Assembly: GCF_013141825.1 (NCBI RefSeq)
Contig: NZ_RZNH01000003.1
Span: 62,001-126,000, forward strand
Length of the DNA stretch: 64,000 nucleotides
Direction: 5' to 3'
Source: Marinifilum caeruleilacunae
Lineage (GTDB): Bacteria; Bacteroidota; Bacteroidia; Bacteroidales; Marinifilaceae
Positions within the stretch are counted from its first letter, which is position 1; each line of letters opens with the position of its first letter. Below are positions 18,462-26,400 of this stretch, piece after piece. A program made the translations under genes and the position numbers. The notes beneath the pieces were generated by a model. That model was not told the origin of the DNA and searched no databases. It saw nothing but the letters and a program-made list of their open reading frames with translations.

Positions 18462-19067
18462 CTATCGCACTTCTGCATAAACAGGTTTTATCGATAATTG
18501 TTCCTCAACAAGTACCGATACTCTATCCAATACTTCATTCATCGATCCCATGGCATCGACAGAGAAATAGACTCCTGCTTTCTTATAATCTTCTGCAATT
18601 GGTGCAGTTACATCATCATAAATTCGCAAACGCTTTTCTATTACTTGACGTCCGCTATCATCTGGTCTACCCGAGGTTTCTCCACGCTTCAACAGTCGCT
18701 GAACCAACTCCTCTTCCTCTACCTTAAGTTCGACCACAATATCAACCTTACTGTTTCGTTTGCTTAGCATTTCGGCAAAAACGGGAACTTGTCCTACATG
18801 TCGAGGCATGCCATCGTACACAAAACCTTTCGCTTCGCTATTGGAATCGATAAATTTCTCAACAATACGGTATGCCAACTGATCTGGAAAAAAGTTTCCT
18901 CCATCAATCAATCTTTTCGCCTCTAATCCTTCAGGAGTCGCTTTTTTAATCTCTTCCCTGCAAACATCTCCGGTCGAAAGATGAATCAAGCCAAATCGTT
19001 CTTCCAACAATTTAGATTGTGTTCCTTTTCCCGAGCCCGGAGGTCCAAACAAAACAATATTCAGCAT
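18462..19067 (-). CDS. adk: Adenylate kinase
   Basis: It interconverts ATP + AMP and 2 ADP. The 201-residue protein has the P-loop GPPGSGKGTQ at 8-17, the AMP-site HLSTGDVCR, a short non-zinc LID region (RGETSGRPDD), and RLRIYDDVTAPI. The usual DGFPRT reads DGMPRH, and the middle segment GGNFFPDQLAYRIVEKFID differs from the common G(Q/K)L(V/I)PDE pattern, so it is a divergent member. It lies 3 bases after hpt and 12 before obgE; the hpt-adk-obgE order is seen in other Bacteroidota. Confidence 0.9.
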   Translation of the reverse strand: MLNIVLFGPPGSGKGTQSKLLEERFGLIHLSTGDVCREEIKKATPEGLEAKRLIDGGNFFPDQLAYRIVEKFIDSNSEAKGFVYDGMPRHVGQVPVFAEMLSKRNSKVDIVVELKVEEEELVQRLLKRGETSGRPDDSGRQVIEKRLRIYDDVTAPIAEDYKKAGVYFSVDAMGSMNEVLDRVSVLVEEQLSIKPVYAEVR

Positions 19068-19070
19068 TCT

Positions 19071-19610
19071 TTATTCAATTACAGTATAGATATCCGGAAG
19101 GTTACGTCCCATTCCATCATAATCTAATCCTCTACCAACAATAAAATCATTAGGAATATCCATTCCAACATAGTGCAATTTCACATCTCTGATTAAGGCA
19201 TCAGGCTTGAATAACATTGTTGCTACCAATACCTCTTTTGCTTCGTAATCTTTAATTTGCTCTAGGGTATTCGAAATGGTGATTCCTGTATCAACAATAT
19301 CTTCCAGTAAAACAACAGTACGATCTTTTAAATCTTCGGTAAAGCCCATCAATTTTTTCACTTTACCAGTTGTACTTGTTCCTTCGTACGATGACAAACG
19401 CATGAATGTAATTTGAGCGTTATCAACGGTAATTTGCTTCATCAAATCTGATGCAAACATGAAAGAACCATTTAAAATACAAATGAATAATGGATCTTTT
19501 CCTGCCAGTTCCTTATTCATTTTTTCAGCCATTTGGGCAATTACTTTATCAATTTCCTCAGCTGGAATTGATACTCGAAATTCTCGATCAAGAAGTTTTA
19601 CAGTTTTCAT
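19071..19610 (-). CDS. hpt: Hypoxanthine phosphoribosyltransferase
   Basis: Salvages hypoxanthine (and usually guanine) to the nucleotide with PRPP. The 179-residue protein has the PRPP-binding signature VVLLEDIVDTGIT at about residues 97-109, the flexible-loop region MRLSSYEGTSTTGKV, and the purine-specificity C-terminus NDFIVGRGLDYDG with ILNGSFMFASDL upstream. Length is standard. It is the first gene of the hpt-adk-obgE-PAP2 cluster. Confidence 0.95.
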   Translation of the reverse strand: MKTVKLLDREFRVSIPAEEIDKVIAQMAEKMNKELAGKDPLFICILNGSFMFASDLMKQITVDNAQITFMRLSSYEGTSTTGKVKKLMGFTEDLKDRTVVLLEDIVDTGITISNTLEQIKDYEAKEVLVATMLFKPDALIRDVKLHYVGMDIPNDFIVGRGLDYDGMGRNLPDIYTVIE

Positions 19611-19901
19611 TAGTCTTTAATAATTTGTCTTAGTTGTCCGATTTCCCCCTTCAAATAACCTGAATTATCGGGCGATTAAGGCAATGCCCTAAGCTATCGT
19701 TAATGTATTCTTATCCAATTTCCGATCAGAAAATAAAAAATGTTTCAACTCCATATGGAACATACATATTTTTTTTTCATTTTTACGCCATAAAATTAGC
19801 GACGGATGCAGGTTCACATTTTGGAATTAAAACAATTCCTGATTTTGCTGCAAAAGTACAATTTTTTGTCATTTTATTTATTAAATCCACGAAAAAACCA
19901 G

Positions 19902-20408
19902 ATGAAAGCAAAAGTTAGTATTATAATGGGCAGCACATCGGATCTGCCAGTTATGGAAAAAGCGGCAAAAGTTCTTAATGATTTTAAAATTCCTTTCGAA
20001 ATCAATGCATTATCTGCTCACAGAACGCCGGAACAAGTAGAAAAGTTTGCTAAAAATGCCAAAGATAACGGTATCCAGGCAATTATTGCAGGTGCAGGAA
20101 TGGCAGCTCACCTTCCGGGTGTTATTGCAGCAATGACTTCAATTCCTGTTATTGGTGTACCGATTAAGGCTTCTCTTGATGGAATGGATGCTCTTTTGAG
20201 TATCGCTCAGATGCCTCCGGGAATTCCTGTTGCAACAGTTGGTATTAACGGTGCAATGAACGCAGGTATTTTAGCGGCACAAATTCTTGCTGTTGGTGAT
20301 GAAAATTTGCAAGAAGCTGTGATCGAATTCAAAGAAGGCTTGAAAGATAAAATCGTAAAAGCAAACGAAGAACTATCGACTGTAAAGTACGATTTCAAAA
20401 CAAACTAG
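19902..20408 (+). CDS. purE: N5-carboxyaminoimidazole ribonucleotide mutase (PurE class I)
   Basis: It converts N5-CAIR to CAIR in de novo purine synthesis. The 168-residue protein begins MKAKVSIIMGSTSDLPVM, with the CAIR-binding SAHRTPE, GAGMAAHLPGVIA, and MPPGIPVATVGINGAMNAG. The ATG at 19902 was chosen over an upstream in-frame ATG at 19806, which would add 32 unrelated residues. PurK, which supplies N5-CAIR, is not next to it. A strong terminator follows. Confidence 0.96.
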   Translation: MKAKVSIIMGSTSDLPVMEKAAKVLNDFKIPFEINALSAHRTPEQVEKFAKNAKDNGIQAIIAGAGMAAHLPGVIAAMTSIPVIGVPIKASLDGMDALLSIAQMPPGIPVATVGINGAMNAGILAAQILAVGDENLQEAVIEFKEGLKDKIVKANEELSTVKYDFKTN

Positions 20409-20434
20409 GATAGGATATACCTAATTTTCAAAAT

Positions 20435-20469
20435 AAATCTGCATTTCTTTATGATTTGCAGATTTTTTT
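20435..20469 (+). terminator. Rho-independent terminator of purE
   Basis: AAATCTGCA (20435-20443) pairs with TGCAGATTT (20457-20465) and runs into a T tract, 27 bases past the purE stop. Confidence 0.85.
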
Positions 20470-20588
20470 ATTTTATTTTAACAATAAGATCCTCATATTG
20501 ATAATCTAAGATTAAGCCATAAAGCGCATAAGCGGTTTGAGTTCAAGTCAAATGATTGAAATTTGATTCATGAATTCAAGACAAAACC

Positions 20589-21398
20589 ATGCGCAAACTG
20601 TTACTCATTCTGCTAATTGCTCCCTTTGCAGCTAGTGCTTCTGATGGCAACAGACCTTCAGGAGCCAGGGCATTTTCTTTAGGCAATGCTTCTGTTGCTC
20701 TTTTTGATGAATGGTCGGGCTTTTATAACCAGGCAGGCCTCTCATTGCTGAAGAAAAAATCCTTTGGTGCATACTACGAAAACCGTTTCTCAATTAAAGA
20801 GTTAAGCACCAAATCTCTTCACCTCAATTTTCCAGGCAAATTTGGAACATTTGCCGGAAGCTACTCACAGTTTGGGTTTGAATTATACAAAGAATCTAAA
20901 ATTGGCATTGCCTATTCCAGAGAATTAGGCAAAAATCTCTGGGCTGGCATTCAATTCAATCAGCACAGTAAAAAACTGAGTTCGGAATTTGGCTCTCAAT
21001 CGAAGTATACATTTGAAATTGGTTTACTTGCCGAAATCAGCTCAAATTTTTATTTGGGATTTCACATCTCAAATCCCAACCAGGAAAAATTCCAATACAC
21101 GGATTACGATGAGCCTATTCCCACAATTGGTCGGTTTGGATTTTCATGGAAACTTTCCAATGGAGCAATGATCTGCTCCGAAATACAAAAAAATCTAGAT
21201 GATGATCTCCAAGTAAAAGCTGGCATTGAATACCCTATTCATAAAAAACTATCTCTGCGTGTCGGTGTACATAATCATCCAAACTCGATTTGTTTAGGCC
21301 TTGGTTTCAACTTTAGCCATTTAAAAGCAAATATTGGCTTCTCTCGCCATCCTGTTCTTGGTTACACCCCTTCTGCCGACATTAGTTTTCAATTTTAA
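20589..21398 (+). CDS. PorV/PorQ-like outer-membrane beta-barrel protein
   Basis: A 269-residue protein with a cleavable signal peptide (MRKLLLILLIAPFAASAS) and alternating beta-strand pattern to a terminal phenylalanine (SADISFQF). The start of the mature part, RPSGARAFSLGNASVALFDE followed by WSGFYNQAGLS, resembles the PorV/PorQ and UPF0164 families, where the pattern ARxxGMGxA...NPAxL recurs. PorV-type proteins serve type IX secretion in Bacteroidota, but no other T9SS gene is in the window, so the role is open. The next gene starts 9 bases downstream, implying cotranscription with the helix-hairpin-helix barrel protein. Confidence 0.65.
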   Translation: MRKLLLILLIAPFAASASDGNRPSGARAFSLGNASVALFDEWSGFYNQAGLSLLKKKSFGAYYENRFSIKELSTKSLHLNFPGKFGTFAGSYSQFGFELYKESKIGIAYSRELGKNLWAGIQFNQHSKKLSSEFGSQSKYTFEIGLLAEISSNFYLGFHISNPNQEKFQYTDYDEPIPTIGRFGFSWKLSNGAMICSEIQKNLDDDLQVKAGIEYPIHKKLSLRVGVHNHPNSICLGLGFNFSHLKANIGFSRHPVLGYTPSADISFQF

Positions 21399-21407
21399 AT
21401 CCAGAAA

Positions 21408-23441
21408 ATGAAATCAATTCGAATCTTATTGCCAGTTTTAATTTTGATCTGTTTTTTGAAGGTCGCACAAACCCAGAACACTGCCAATGAACAGGATATC
21501 ATCGAGAATATCATTGAAAACATTGCGGCACAGGATGAAAACAACACAGATTTCACAAATTTGCTGGAAGAAATTCGCAGCTTGATTCAAAATCCGATTA
21601 ATGTAAATACGGCCCATTCGCGTGAATTAGAGAAGCTTTACCTTTTAAATAAAAACCAAATTGAACAACTTTTAAAATACCGTGAAGAGAATGGAGAAAT
21701 TCTAAGCATTTACGAACTGCAATTAATTCCAGGTTTTTCAACTGATCTTCTGAGAAATATCGCACCACTGATTTCTACAAAAACAAAGCTAAAAAGCTAC
21801 CAGTCCAAATCCTTATGGCAACTGCTCTTGCTGCGAAGCGAATACAGTTTCGAAAAGGAAGAAGGATATTTCACCGCAAACAGCAATTCGAGATATTTGG
21901 GAAACGCCTGGAAATATTATAGCAGATACCAGCTGGAAACACCAAAATCAGGTATTCAATTTGGTATCACTGCAGAAAATGACAAAGGCGAGGCTTTTTT
22001 TACACATCCAAACTCCACGGGTTTTGATTTCTACTCTGCTCATTTGCAGAAAAAATCGAATGGATTTATTCAACAAATCAATCTGGGCGATTACCAGGTT
22101 AAATTTGGGCAAGGACTAATTTTATGGTCGGGAATGGCCGGTAAAAAATCTTCATTTACCACCCAAAATGCAAAGAAATACCAGGGGATCAGAGCCTATA
22201 AATCAAGCGATGAAAATCGTTTTTTTCGAGGAGCTGCAATAGTACTCAATCCTTTCAAGCAAATTCAACTGGCTACTTTTGCTTCCTATAAAAAAATAGA
22301 TGCAAGCACTGAAGATGTTCCAAACCCTACTTATATTTCGAGCATTGTAAACACCGGTTTGCATCGCAACAGAAATGAGATGAAGCAAAAAGACGCCTTG
22401 GAAGAAAATCTTTATGGCGGATGTGTAAACTGGAATATCAAGAATTTCGAGCTCGGGATCTCCTACATCCAATACACTTATTCACCAAAAATTAAAATCA
22501 ATGAAAAGGCCTACTCCCAGTATTATTTCAAAGGAACACACAATCACAACTTAAGTTTTACCTACCAATGCCAAATCAGTAATTTTCATTTGTTTGGAGA
22601 AATTGCCCAATCAAAATCCGGGGGCAAGGCAATTTTGCAAGCTGCAAACATCCATATCCATCCTAAATTAAATCTGGAAAGCATTTATCGCAAGTTCGAA
22701 AAGGATTACCATGCACATTTTTCAAATGCTTTCTCGGAGCAAAGCAAAAATCAAAATGAGGAAGGATTGTATTTTGGCATCACTTTTCATCCTTTTCCTA
22801 AGTGGACCATTAAAGCTTATTACGATCAGTTTGAGTTTCCATGGTTGCGTTACAAGGGTAGTGCTCCAGGCACGGGACATGAGTATTTCTCACAAATTGA
22901 GTATACAAAAAATGAAAACCTATCGCTTTATTTTAGATACAAACAAGAAAATAAAGCAGAGAATACAGTTTCCGAATTTATTAGTACGCCGCTGGAATTT
23001 GAAAAAACACAATATCGTCTTCACCTTTCGGCAAAACCAGGCAGCCAGTGGGAAATTAGAAACCGGGTGGAATTTTCACATTATAAACAGTCAGAAAAAA
23101 GTGAAAATGGATTCTTAATCTACCAGGATATTATTTACAGAATGCAGCAAATCCCCCTGCAATTTAGTTTGCGATATGCCATATTCGATACAGATTCGTA
23201 CAAGACCCGAATTTACGCCTATGAAAGCGATATTTTATACGCCTATTCGGTTCCTGCTTACTACAAAAAAGGCAGTCGATTTTATTTCAACATGTCTTAC
23301 AAAATCAGCAAGAAATTAAGCCTGTATGCAAGGTATGCACAAAGCAAATATGCACATACCGAAGGCATTGGCACAGGCACCTCGAGAATAAAAGGCAATG
23401 TGAAATCCGACTTAAAAGTTCAGCTAAAATTCAGATTTTAG
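21408..23441 (+). CDS. Exported helix-hairpin-helix protein with beta-barrel-like C-terminal part
   Basis: A 677-residue protein of unknown function. It has a signal peptide (residues 1-22), then at about 62-124 a ComEA-like double helix-hairpin-helix region: NPINVNTAHSRELEKLYLL, YREENGEILSIYELQLIPGF. The remaining ~550 residues look like an outer-membrane barrel: many alternating strands rich in Tyr/Phe, ending in KSDLKVQLKFRF. Helix-hairpin-helix repeats in ComEA bind DNA backbone nonspecifically during natural transformation; fused to a barrel they may act in the periplasm or at the outer membrane. DNA binding is inference; the helices could equally be a structural element. Confidence 0.7.
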   Translation: MKSIRILLPVLILICFLKVAQTQNTANEQDIIENIIENIAAQDENNTDFTNLLEEIRSLIQNPINVNTAHSRELEKLYLLNKNQIEQLLKYREENGEILSIYELQLIPGFSTDLLRNIAPLISTKTKLKSYQSKSLWQLLLLRSEYSFEKEEGYFTANSNSRYLGNAWKYYSRYQLETPKSGIQFGITAENDKGEAFFTHPNSTGFDFYSAHLQKKSNGFIQQINLGDYQVKFGQGLILWSGMAGKKSSFTTQNAKKYQGIRAYKSSDENRFFRGAAIVLNPFKQIQLATFASYKKIDASTEDVPNPTYISSIVNTGLHRNRNEMKQKDALEENLYGGCVNWNIKNFELGISYIQYTYSPKIKINEKAYSQYYFKGTHNHNLSFTYQCQISNFHLFGEIAQSKSGGKAILQAANIHIHPKLNLESIYRKFEKDYHAHFSNAFSEQSKNQNEEGLYFGITFHPFPKWTIKAYYDQFEFPWLRYKGSAPGTGHEYFSQIEYTKNENLSLYFRYKQENKAENTVSEFISTPLEFEKTQYRLHLSAKPGSQWEIRNRVEFSHYKQSEKSENGFLIYQDIIYRMQQIPLQFSLRYAIFDTDSYKTRIYAYESDILYAYSVPAYYKKGSRFYFNMSYKISKKLSLYARYAQSKYAHTEGIGTGTSRIKGNVKSDLKVQLKFRF

Positions 23442-23494
23442 ATTTTTCTCTATCGAATACTTGTTGTACTTTCGAACTCATAAAATTGAGAATA

Positions 23495-23968
23495 ATGAAA
23501 AAAATAATCAACCCATATCGTTCCACTGAAAATGGCAAGTGTTTTGGCTGCTCCACTGATAATGAGCAAGGTTTACAAATGGAATTTTTCGAAGAAGGCG
23601 ACTATGTGATCTCTGAATGGGAACCAAAATCCCATTTATCTGGTTTTAAGAATGTACTACATGGTGGGATTCAAACTACCATACTGGATGAAATTGCTTG
23701 CTGGGTTGTTTTCGTAAAGTGCGAAACAGCTGGTGTGACCACTGCTTTAAATGCAAAATTTAAAAATTCGGCTTTTACCGATAAAGGAAAACTTACGGTT
23801 CGTGGCAAACTTATTTCCAAAGACAGACGGTTTGCAAATATTCATGCCGAAATTCTCGATCCGGAGGGAAAAGTTTGTTCGGAAGCCGAAGTTCAGTATA
23901 TGATTTTCCCACAAGAAATGGCCATTAAAAAATTTGAATATCCAGGAATTGATGCATTTTACCAGTAG
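23495..23968 (+). CDS. PaaI-family hotdog thioesterase
   Basis: A 157-residue hotdog-fold protein. The N-terminus carries KCFGCSTDNEQGLQM, typical of a PaaI/YiiD-like subgroup with a CxxC pair, and the core holds VLHGGIQTTILDEIACW, where the HGG and the acidic residue five to eight positions later form the thioesterase active site. It hydrolyses acyl- or aryl-CoA esters; the substrate is not evident. ATG at 23495 was preferred over a TTG three codons upstream. Its stop lies 3 bases from the end of the convergent pseudouridine synthase gene. Confidence 0.82.
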   Translation: MKKIINPYRSTENGKCFGCSTDNEQGLQMEFFEEGDYVISEWEPKSHLSGFKNVLHGGIQTTILDEIACWVVFVKCETAGVTTALNAKFKNSAFTDKGKLTVRGKLISKDRRFANIHAEILDPEGKVCSEAEVQYMIFPQEMAIKKFEYPGIDAFYQ

Positions 23969-23971
23969 GCA

Positions 23972-24877
23972 TTAGACCTTTTCAGTTTCTGAATTGTATT
24001 TCAACCATCGCTTCTCCTCCATTTCCATAAATCGACCGAATTTATATGGAGGATCGATGGTAATTCTCATCTCCTCTGAGCTATCGGGATGGATAAATTG
24101 CAATTCGGTGGCGCATAAAAACAAACCTTTTCCCCTCAGAATTTCACCTTCGGTACCATATATTTTATCGCCCAAAATTGGATTTCCCAATCCTGCCATA
24201 TGAATTCGCAATTGGTGTGTTCTTCCAGTTTCGGGATACAAATCAACCAAACTTAAAAATCGGTTTCGAATGGAAGGTGACTTTTTTACAAGTCGGAAGG
24301 TACTTACCGCATCCTTACCATCGACCTGCATATCAATTTTACCTCTCTCGGGTAGAGAGCCGATTACCACGGCAGTATATCGTTTTTTGATGACTCTTTC
24401 CTCGAACTGCTGTCCCAATTTCGCAGCAGCATCGCCCGTTTTTGCGATCAACAACAAACCACAGGTTGGACTATCAATTCGGTGAACCGGGCGAAAAACT
24501 GGCAGGGCATTCTTCCTCATAGAAGGACGCAAGTTGTAGGACAAAGCATTTTGAATGGTTCGAAATTGATTTCCACTCACCGAAATTCCACCTGGCTTAT
24601 TAATCAAAGCGATATAGTCATCCTCGTAAATAATTTCCAATGGCAATTTATACACTTTACTTGGAGGGAGTTCCAGGTCGCATAATTCAATTTTAAATCC
24701 TGCTTTTACCCATAAACCAGTTGAAGCTTCACTACCATTTACCCTGATCAATCCTCTTTTTATGGCCTTTTTAATTCCTTGATTGGTATTGATACTTTCG
24801 AAAATTTGCAAAGCATATTCTTGCAATCGAATGGTTTCCGTTCCTTCTGGAACAACGTGAGCTTCAATGACTACCAT
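23972..24877 (-). CDS. RluA-family pseudouridine synthase
   Basis: A 301-residue enzyme that isomerises uridine in rRNA or tRNA. An S4-like N-terminal part (GLIRVNGSEASTGLWVKAG) is followed by the synthase domain: ALINKPGGISVSGN, the catalytic-Asp motif HRIDSPTCGLLL (usually HRLDxxTSG), and the uracil-binding GRTHQLRIHMAGLGNP. Substitutions in the catalytic loop (P-T-C for the usual T-S) keep the Asp. The RNA target cannot be assigned to RluA, C or D from sequence alone. Confidence 0.88.
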   Translation of the reverse strand: MVVIEAHVVPEGTETIRLQEYALQIFESINTNQGIKKAIKRGLIRVNGSEASTGLWVKAGFKIELCDLELPPSKVYKLPLEIIYEDDYIALINKPGGISVSGNQFRTIQNALSYNLRPSMRKNALPVFRPVHRIDSPTCGLLLIAKTGDAAAKLGQQFEERVIKKRYTAVVIGSLPERGKIDMQVDGKDAVSTFRLVKKSPSIRNRFLSLVDLYPETGRTHQLRIHMAGLGNPILGDKIYGTEGEILRGKGLFLCATELQFIHPDSSEEMRITIDPPYKFGRFMEMEEKRWLKYNSETEKV

Positions 24878-25037
24878 GACTCAATAAAATAGTTAGGAAA
24901 TGTGATTTCTTTATAAAAGATAGCAAATTCGGAACAAAAAATAATTTTAAATAAGATATCAGCAATGTAAATGTAAAGAAAGTCCGAAATGTTAAGACTA
25001 GCCCAATTTTAATTCAATAAAAATTAAAACTACATTT

Positions 25038-25064
25038 TTTTAAGGTCTCGAATCGGCCTTAAAA
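25038..25064. repeat. Inverted repeat upstream of the ybaK-like promoter
   Basis: TTTTAAGG and CCTTAAAA arms separated by 11 bases (TCTCGAATCGG). It ends 45 bases upstream of the -33 box. It does not look like a terminator on either strand since no T tract follows; a protein-binding site is possible. Confidence 0.4.
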
Positions 25065-25109
25065 CAGGACATTTGGGACAAACTGTTTTGCAAATCGTCT
25101 TGAAACAAT

Positions 25110-25138
25110 TTTGAAATTTAAAATTTTTACTATTTTTG
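25110..25138 (+). promoter_or_regulatory. Bacteroidota promoter (-33 TTTG, -7 TATTTTTG) of the ybaK-like gene
   Basis: TTTG at 25110-25113 and TATTTTTG at 25131-25138 are separated by 17 bases, matching the Bacteroidota consensus TTTG-N17-20-TAnnTTTG. Predicted start near 25144, giving a leader of about 77 bases. Confidence 0.7.
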
Positions 25139-25161
25139 CCGCTCATTAAAAAATATCATCT

Positions 25162-25206
25162 GGGAAACTGGTAATTCCCGATCCGAAGAAAATCTTCAGG
25201 CTCGGG
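25162..25206 (+). promoter_or_regulatory. Structured 5' leader with two mutually exclusive hairpins
   Basis: Hairpin A pairs GGGAA (25162-25166) with TTCCC (25175-25179). Hairpin B spans 25177-25206: CCCGA and CC and GAAGA on the 5' side pair with TCTTC, GG and TCGGG on the 3' side, with one mismatch and one bulged A. The CCC at 25177-25179 is shared, so only one can form. B ends 15 bases before the ATG. I recognise no known riboswitch class. Confidence 0.5.
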
Positions 25207-25221
25207 CCAAAAAACGAAAGG

Positions 25222-25713
25222 ATGAAGAAAACCAATGCAGCCCGTATACTAGACAGGGCAAACATAGAATATGCGATTATCGATTACGATACAGATCCAA
25301 TCGAATTGGGAGCTGAACGCGTAGCCGAGAAAACGGGTCAGCATATTCGTCACATCTACAAAACTCTTGTACTTTCCGGAGACAAAACGGGAGTTATTGT
25401 TGCCTGCATACCTGGTTCATCCGAACTCGATCTTAAATCCATCGCACAAATTAGCGGAAATAAAAAATGTGCAATGGTTCCTATGAAAAACATTCAAGAA
25501 CTTACCGGTTACATCCGTGGTGGATGTTCTCCCCTTGGCATGAAAAAAGATTACCCTTTATATCTCGATCAATCGGCATTAGAAATGGATTATATCCTGA
25601 TAAGTGCTGGTTTAAGAGGCAAACAAATCAAAATAGATCCTACCGATCTTCATTCGGTAACCAAAGCAACCTCTTGTTTCATCTCAAATCCCAAAAGCGA
25701 AAAAGCATGTTAA
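25222..25713 (+). CDS. ybaK: YbaK/EbsC-family Cys-tRNA(Pro) deacylase
   Basis: A 163-residue trans-editing enzyme that removes Cys (and Ala in some members) mischarged on tRNA-Pro by prolyl-tRNA synthetase. The YbaK pattern is visible: KKTNAARILDRANIEY at the start, VFK-like IYKTLVLSGDKTG, PGSSELDLK, the catalytic-lysine region GNKKCAMVP, and GYIRGGCSPLGMKK, followed by DYILISAGLRGKQI. Length is typical. Its last bases overlap the start of the following HAD gene (ATGTTAA). Confidence 0.92.
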   Translation: MKKTNAARILDRANIEYAIIDYDTDPIELGAERVAEKTGQHIRHIYKTLVLSGDKTGVIVACIPGSSELDLKSIAQISGNKKCAMVPMKNIQELTGYIRGGCSPLGMKKDYPLYLDQSALEMDYILISAGLRGKQIKIDPTDLHSVTKATSCFISNPKSEKAC

Positions 25714-26345
25714 ATTATAAAGCATTCATATGGGATTACAACGGAACTTTACTCGACGATTTATCGATTGGAGTTTTGAGTATCAACAAAATGCTTGAAA
25801 AAAGAGGATTGCCTTTGCTAACCATTGAACATTATCGTGAGGTTTTCACTTTTCCGGTGAAAAGTTATTACGAAGCTGTAGGATTTGATTTCGAAACCGA
25901 AGATTGGGATAAAGCGGCAAACGAATTTATAGATCATTATACTGAGTTGTTGCCACAATCCGGAATTTTCCCGGAAGCCATCGATCTGCTTTCGCTTTTT
26001 AACAAAGAAGGCAAAAAGCAATTTATTTTATCGGCAATGGAACAAAATATGCTTCACAATTCGACACAAAGTGAAGAAATCAGCCAGTATTTTGACGAGA
26101 TATCAGGAATTGATAACATATACGCAAGCTCGAAAATTGACAACGGCTTACAATTGATGAAAAAACATGAATTACAAGCAAATGAGGTATGCCTTTTTGG
26201 CGATACGACTCACGATTTCGAAGTGGCAAAAAAATTGGGTTGCGATTGCATTTTAATTGCTTCCGGTCATCAATCCTATCAAAAATTAAAGGAAACTGGT
26301 TGTCCTAAGGTAGTCAACCACATTAAAGAGATCATAAAGAATTAA
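25707..26345 (+). CDS. HAD-superfamily hydrolase with Asn in place of the second motif-I Asp
   Basis: A 212-residue phosphoglycolate-phosphatase-like HAD protein. Motif I reads FIWDYNGTLLDD: the nucleophile Asp10 is present, but the +2 position, normally the acid/base Asp, is Asn12. Motif II is ILSAMEQ, a lysine lies in ASSKIDNG, and motif IV is CLFGDTTHDFEVAKKLG. The substitution is known in a W-D-(Y/W)-N-G-T subgroup and may lower or change phosphatase activity; the substrate is unknown. ATG at 25707 overlaps the ybaK stop by seven bases, so the two are translationally coupled. Confidence 0.82.
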   Translation: MLNYKAFIWDYNGTLLDDLSIGVLSINKMLEKRGLPLLTIEHYREVFTFPVKSYYEAVGFDFETEDWDKAANEFIDHYTELLPQSGIFPEAIDLLSLFNKEGKKQFILSAMEQNMLHNSTQSEEISQYFDEISGIDNIYASSKIDNGLQLMKKHELQANEVCLFGDTTHDFEVAKKLGCDCILIASGHQSYQKLKETGCPKVVNHIKEIIKN

Positions 26346-26400
26346 ACAACCATTTATAATATTTTTACCTAATTAATTTCTATTAAACAATCATTTTATT

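Larger units (their letters stand above)
24878..25221. other. Intergenic region between divergent pseudouridine synthase and Cys-tRNA(Pro) deacylase genes
   Basis: This 344-base region has no convincing ORF. It contains a perfect 8-bp inverted repeat (25038-25045 / 25057-25064), a good Bacteroidota promoter (25110-25138) and a structured leader (25162-25206), each described separately. The portion 24878-25037 is A+T rich with nothing recognisable. Confidence 0.75.

Noticed and set aside
20589-21398. The PorV/PorQ-like protein as part of a type IX secretion cluster.
   Set aside because: No porK, porL, porM, porN, sov or C-terminal sorting-signal protein is present nearby; similarity is limited to the N-terminal pattern.
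24878-25037. Search for a tRNA or small RNA gene in the gap after the pseudouridine synthase start.
   Set aside because: No cloverleaf, T-loop sequence or promoter-terminator pair could be seen.
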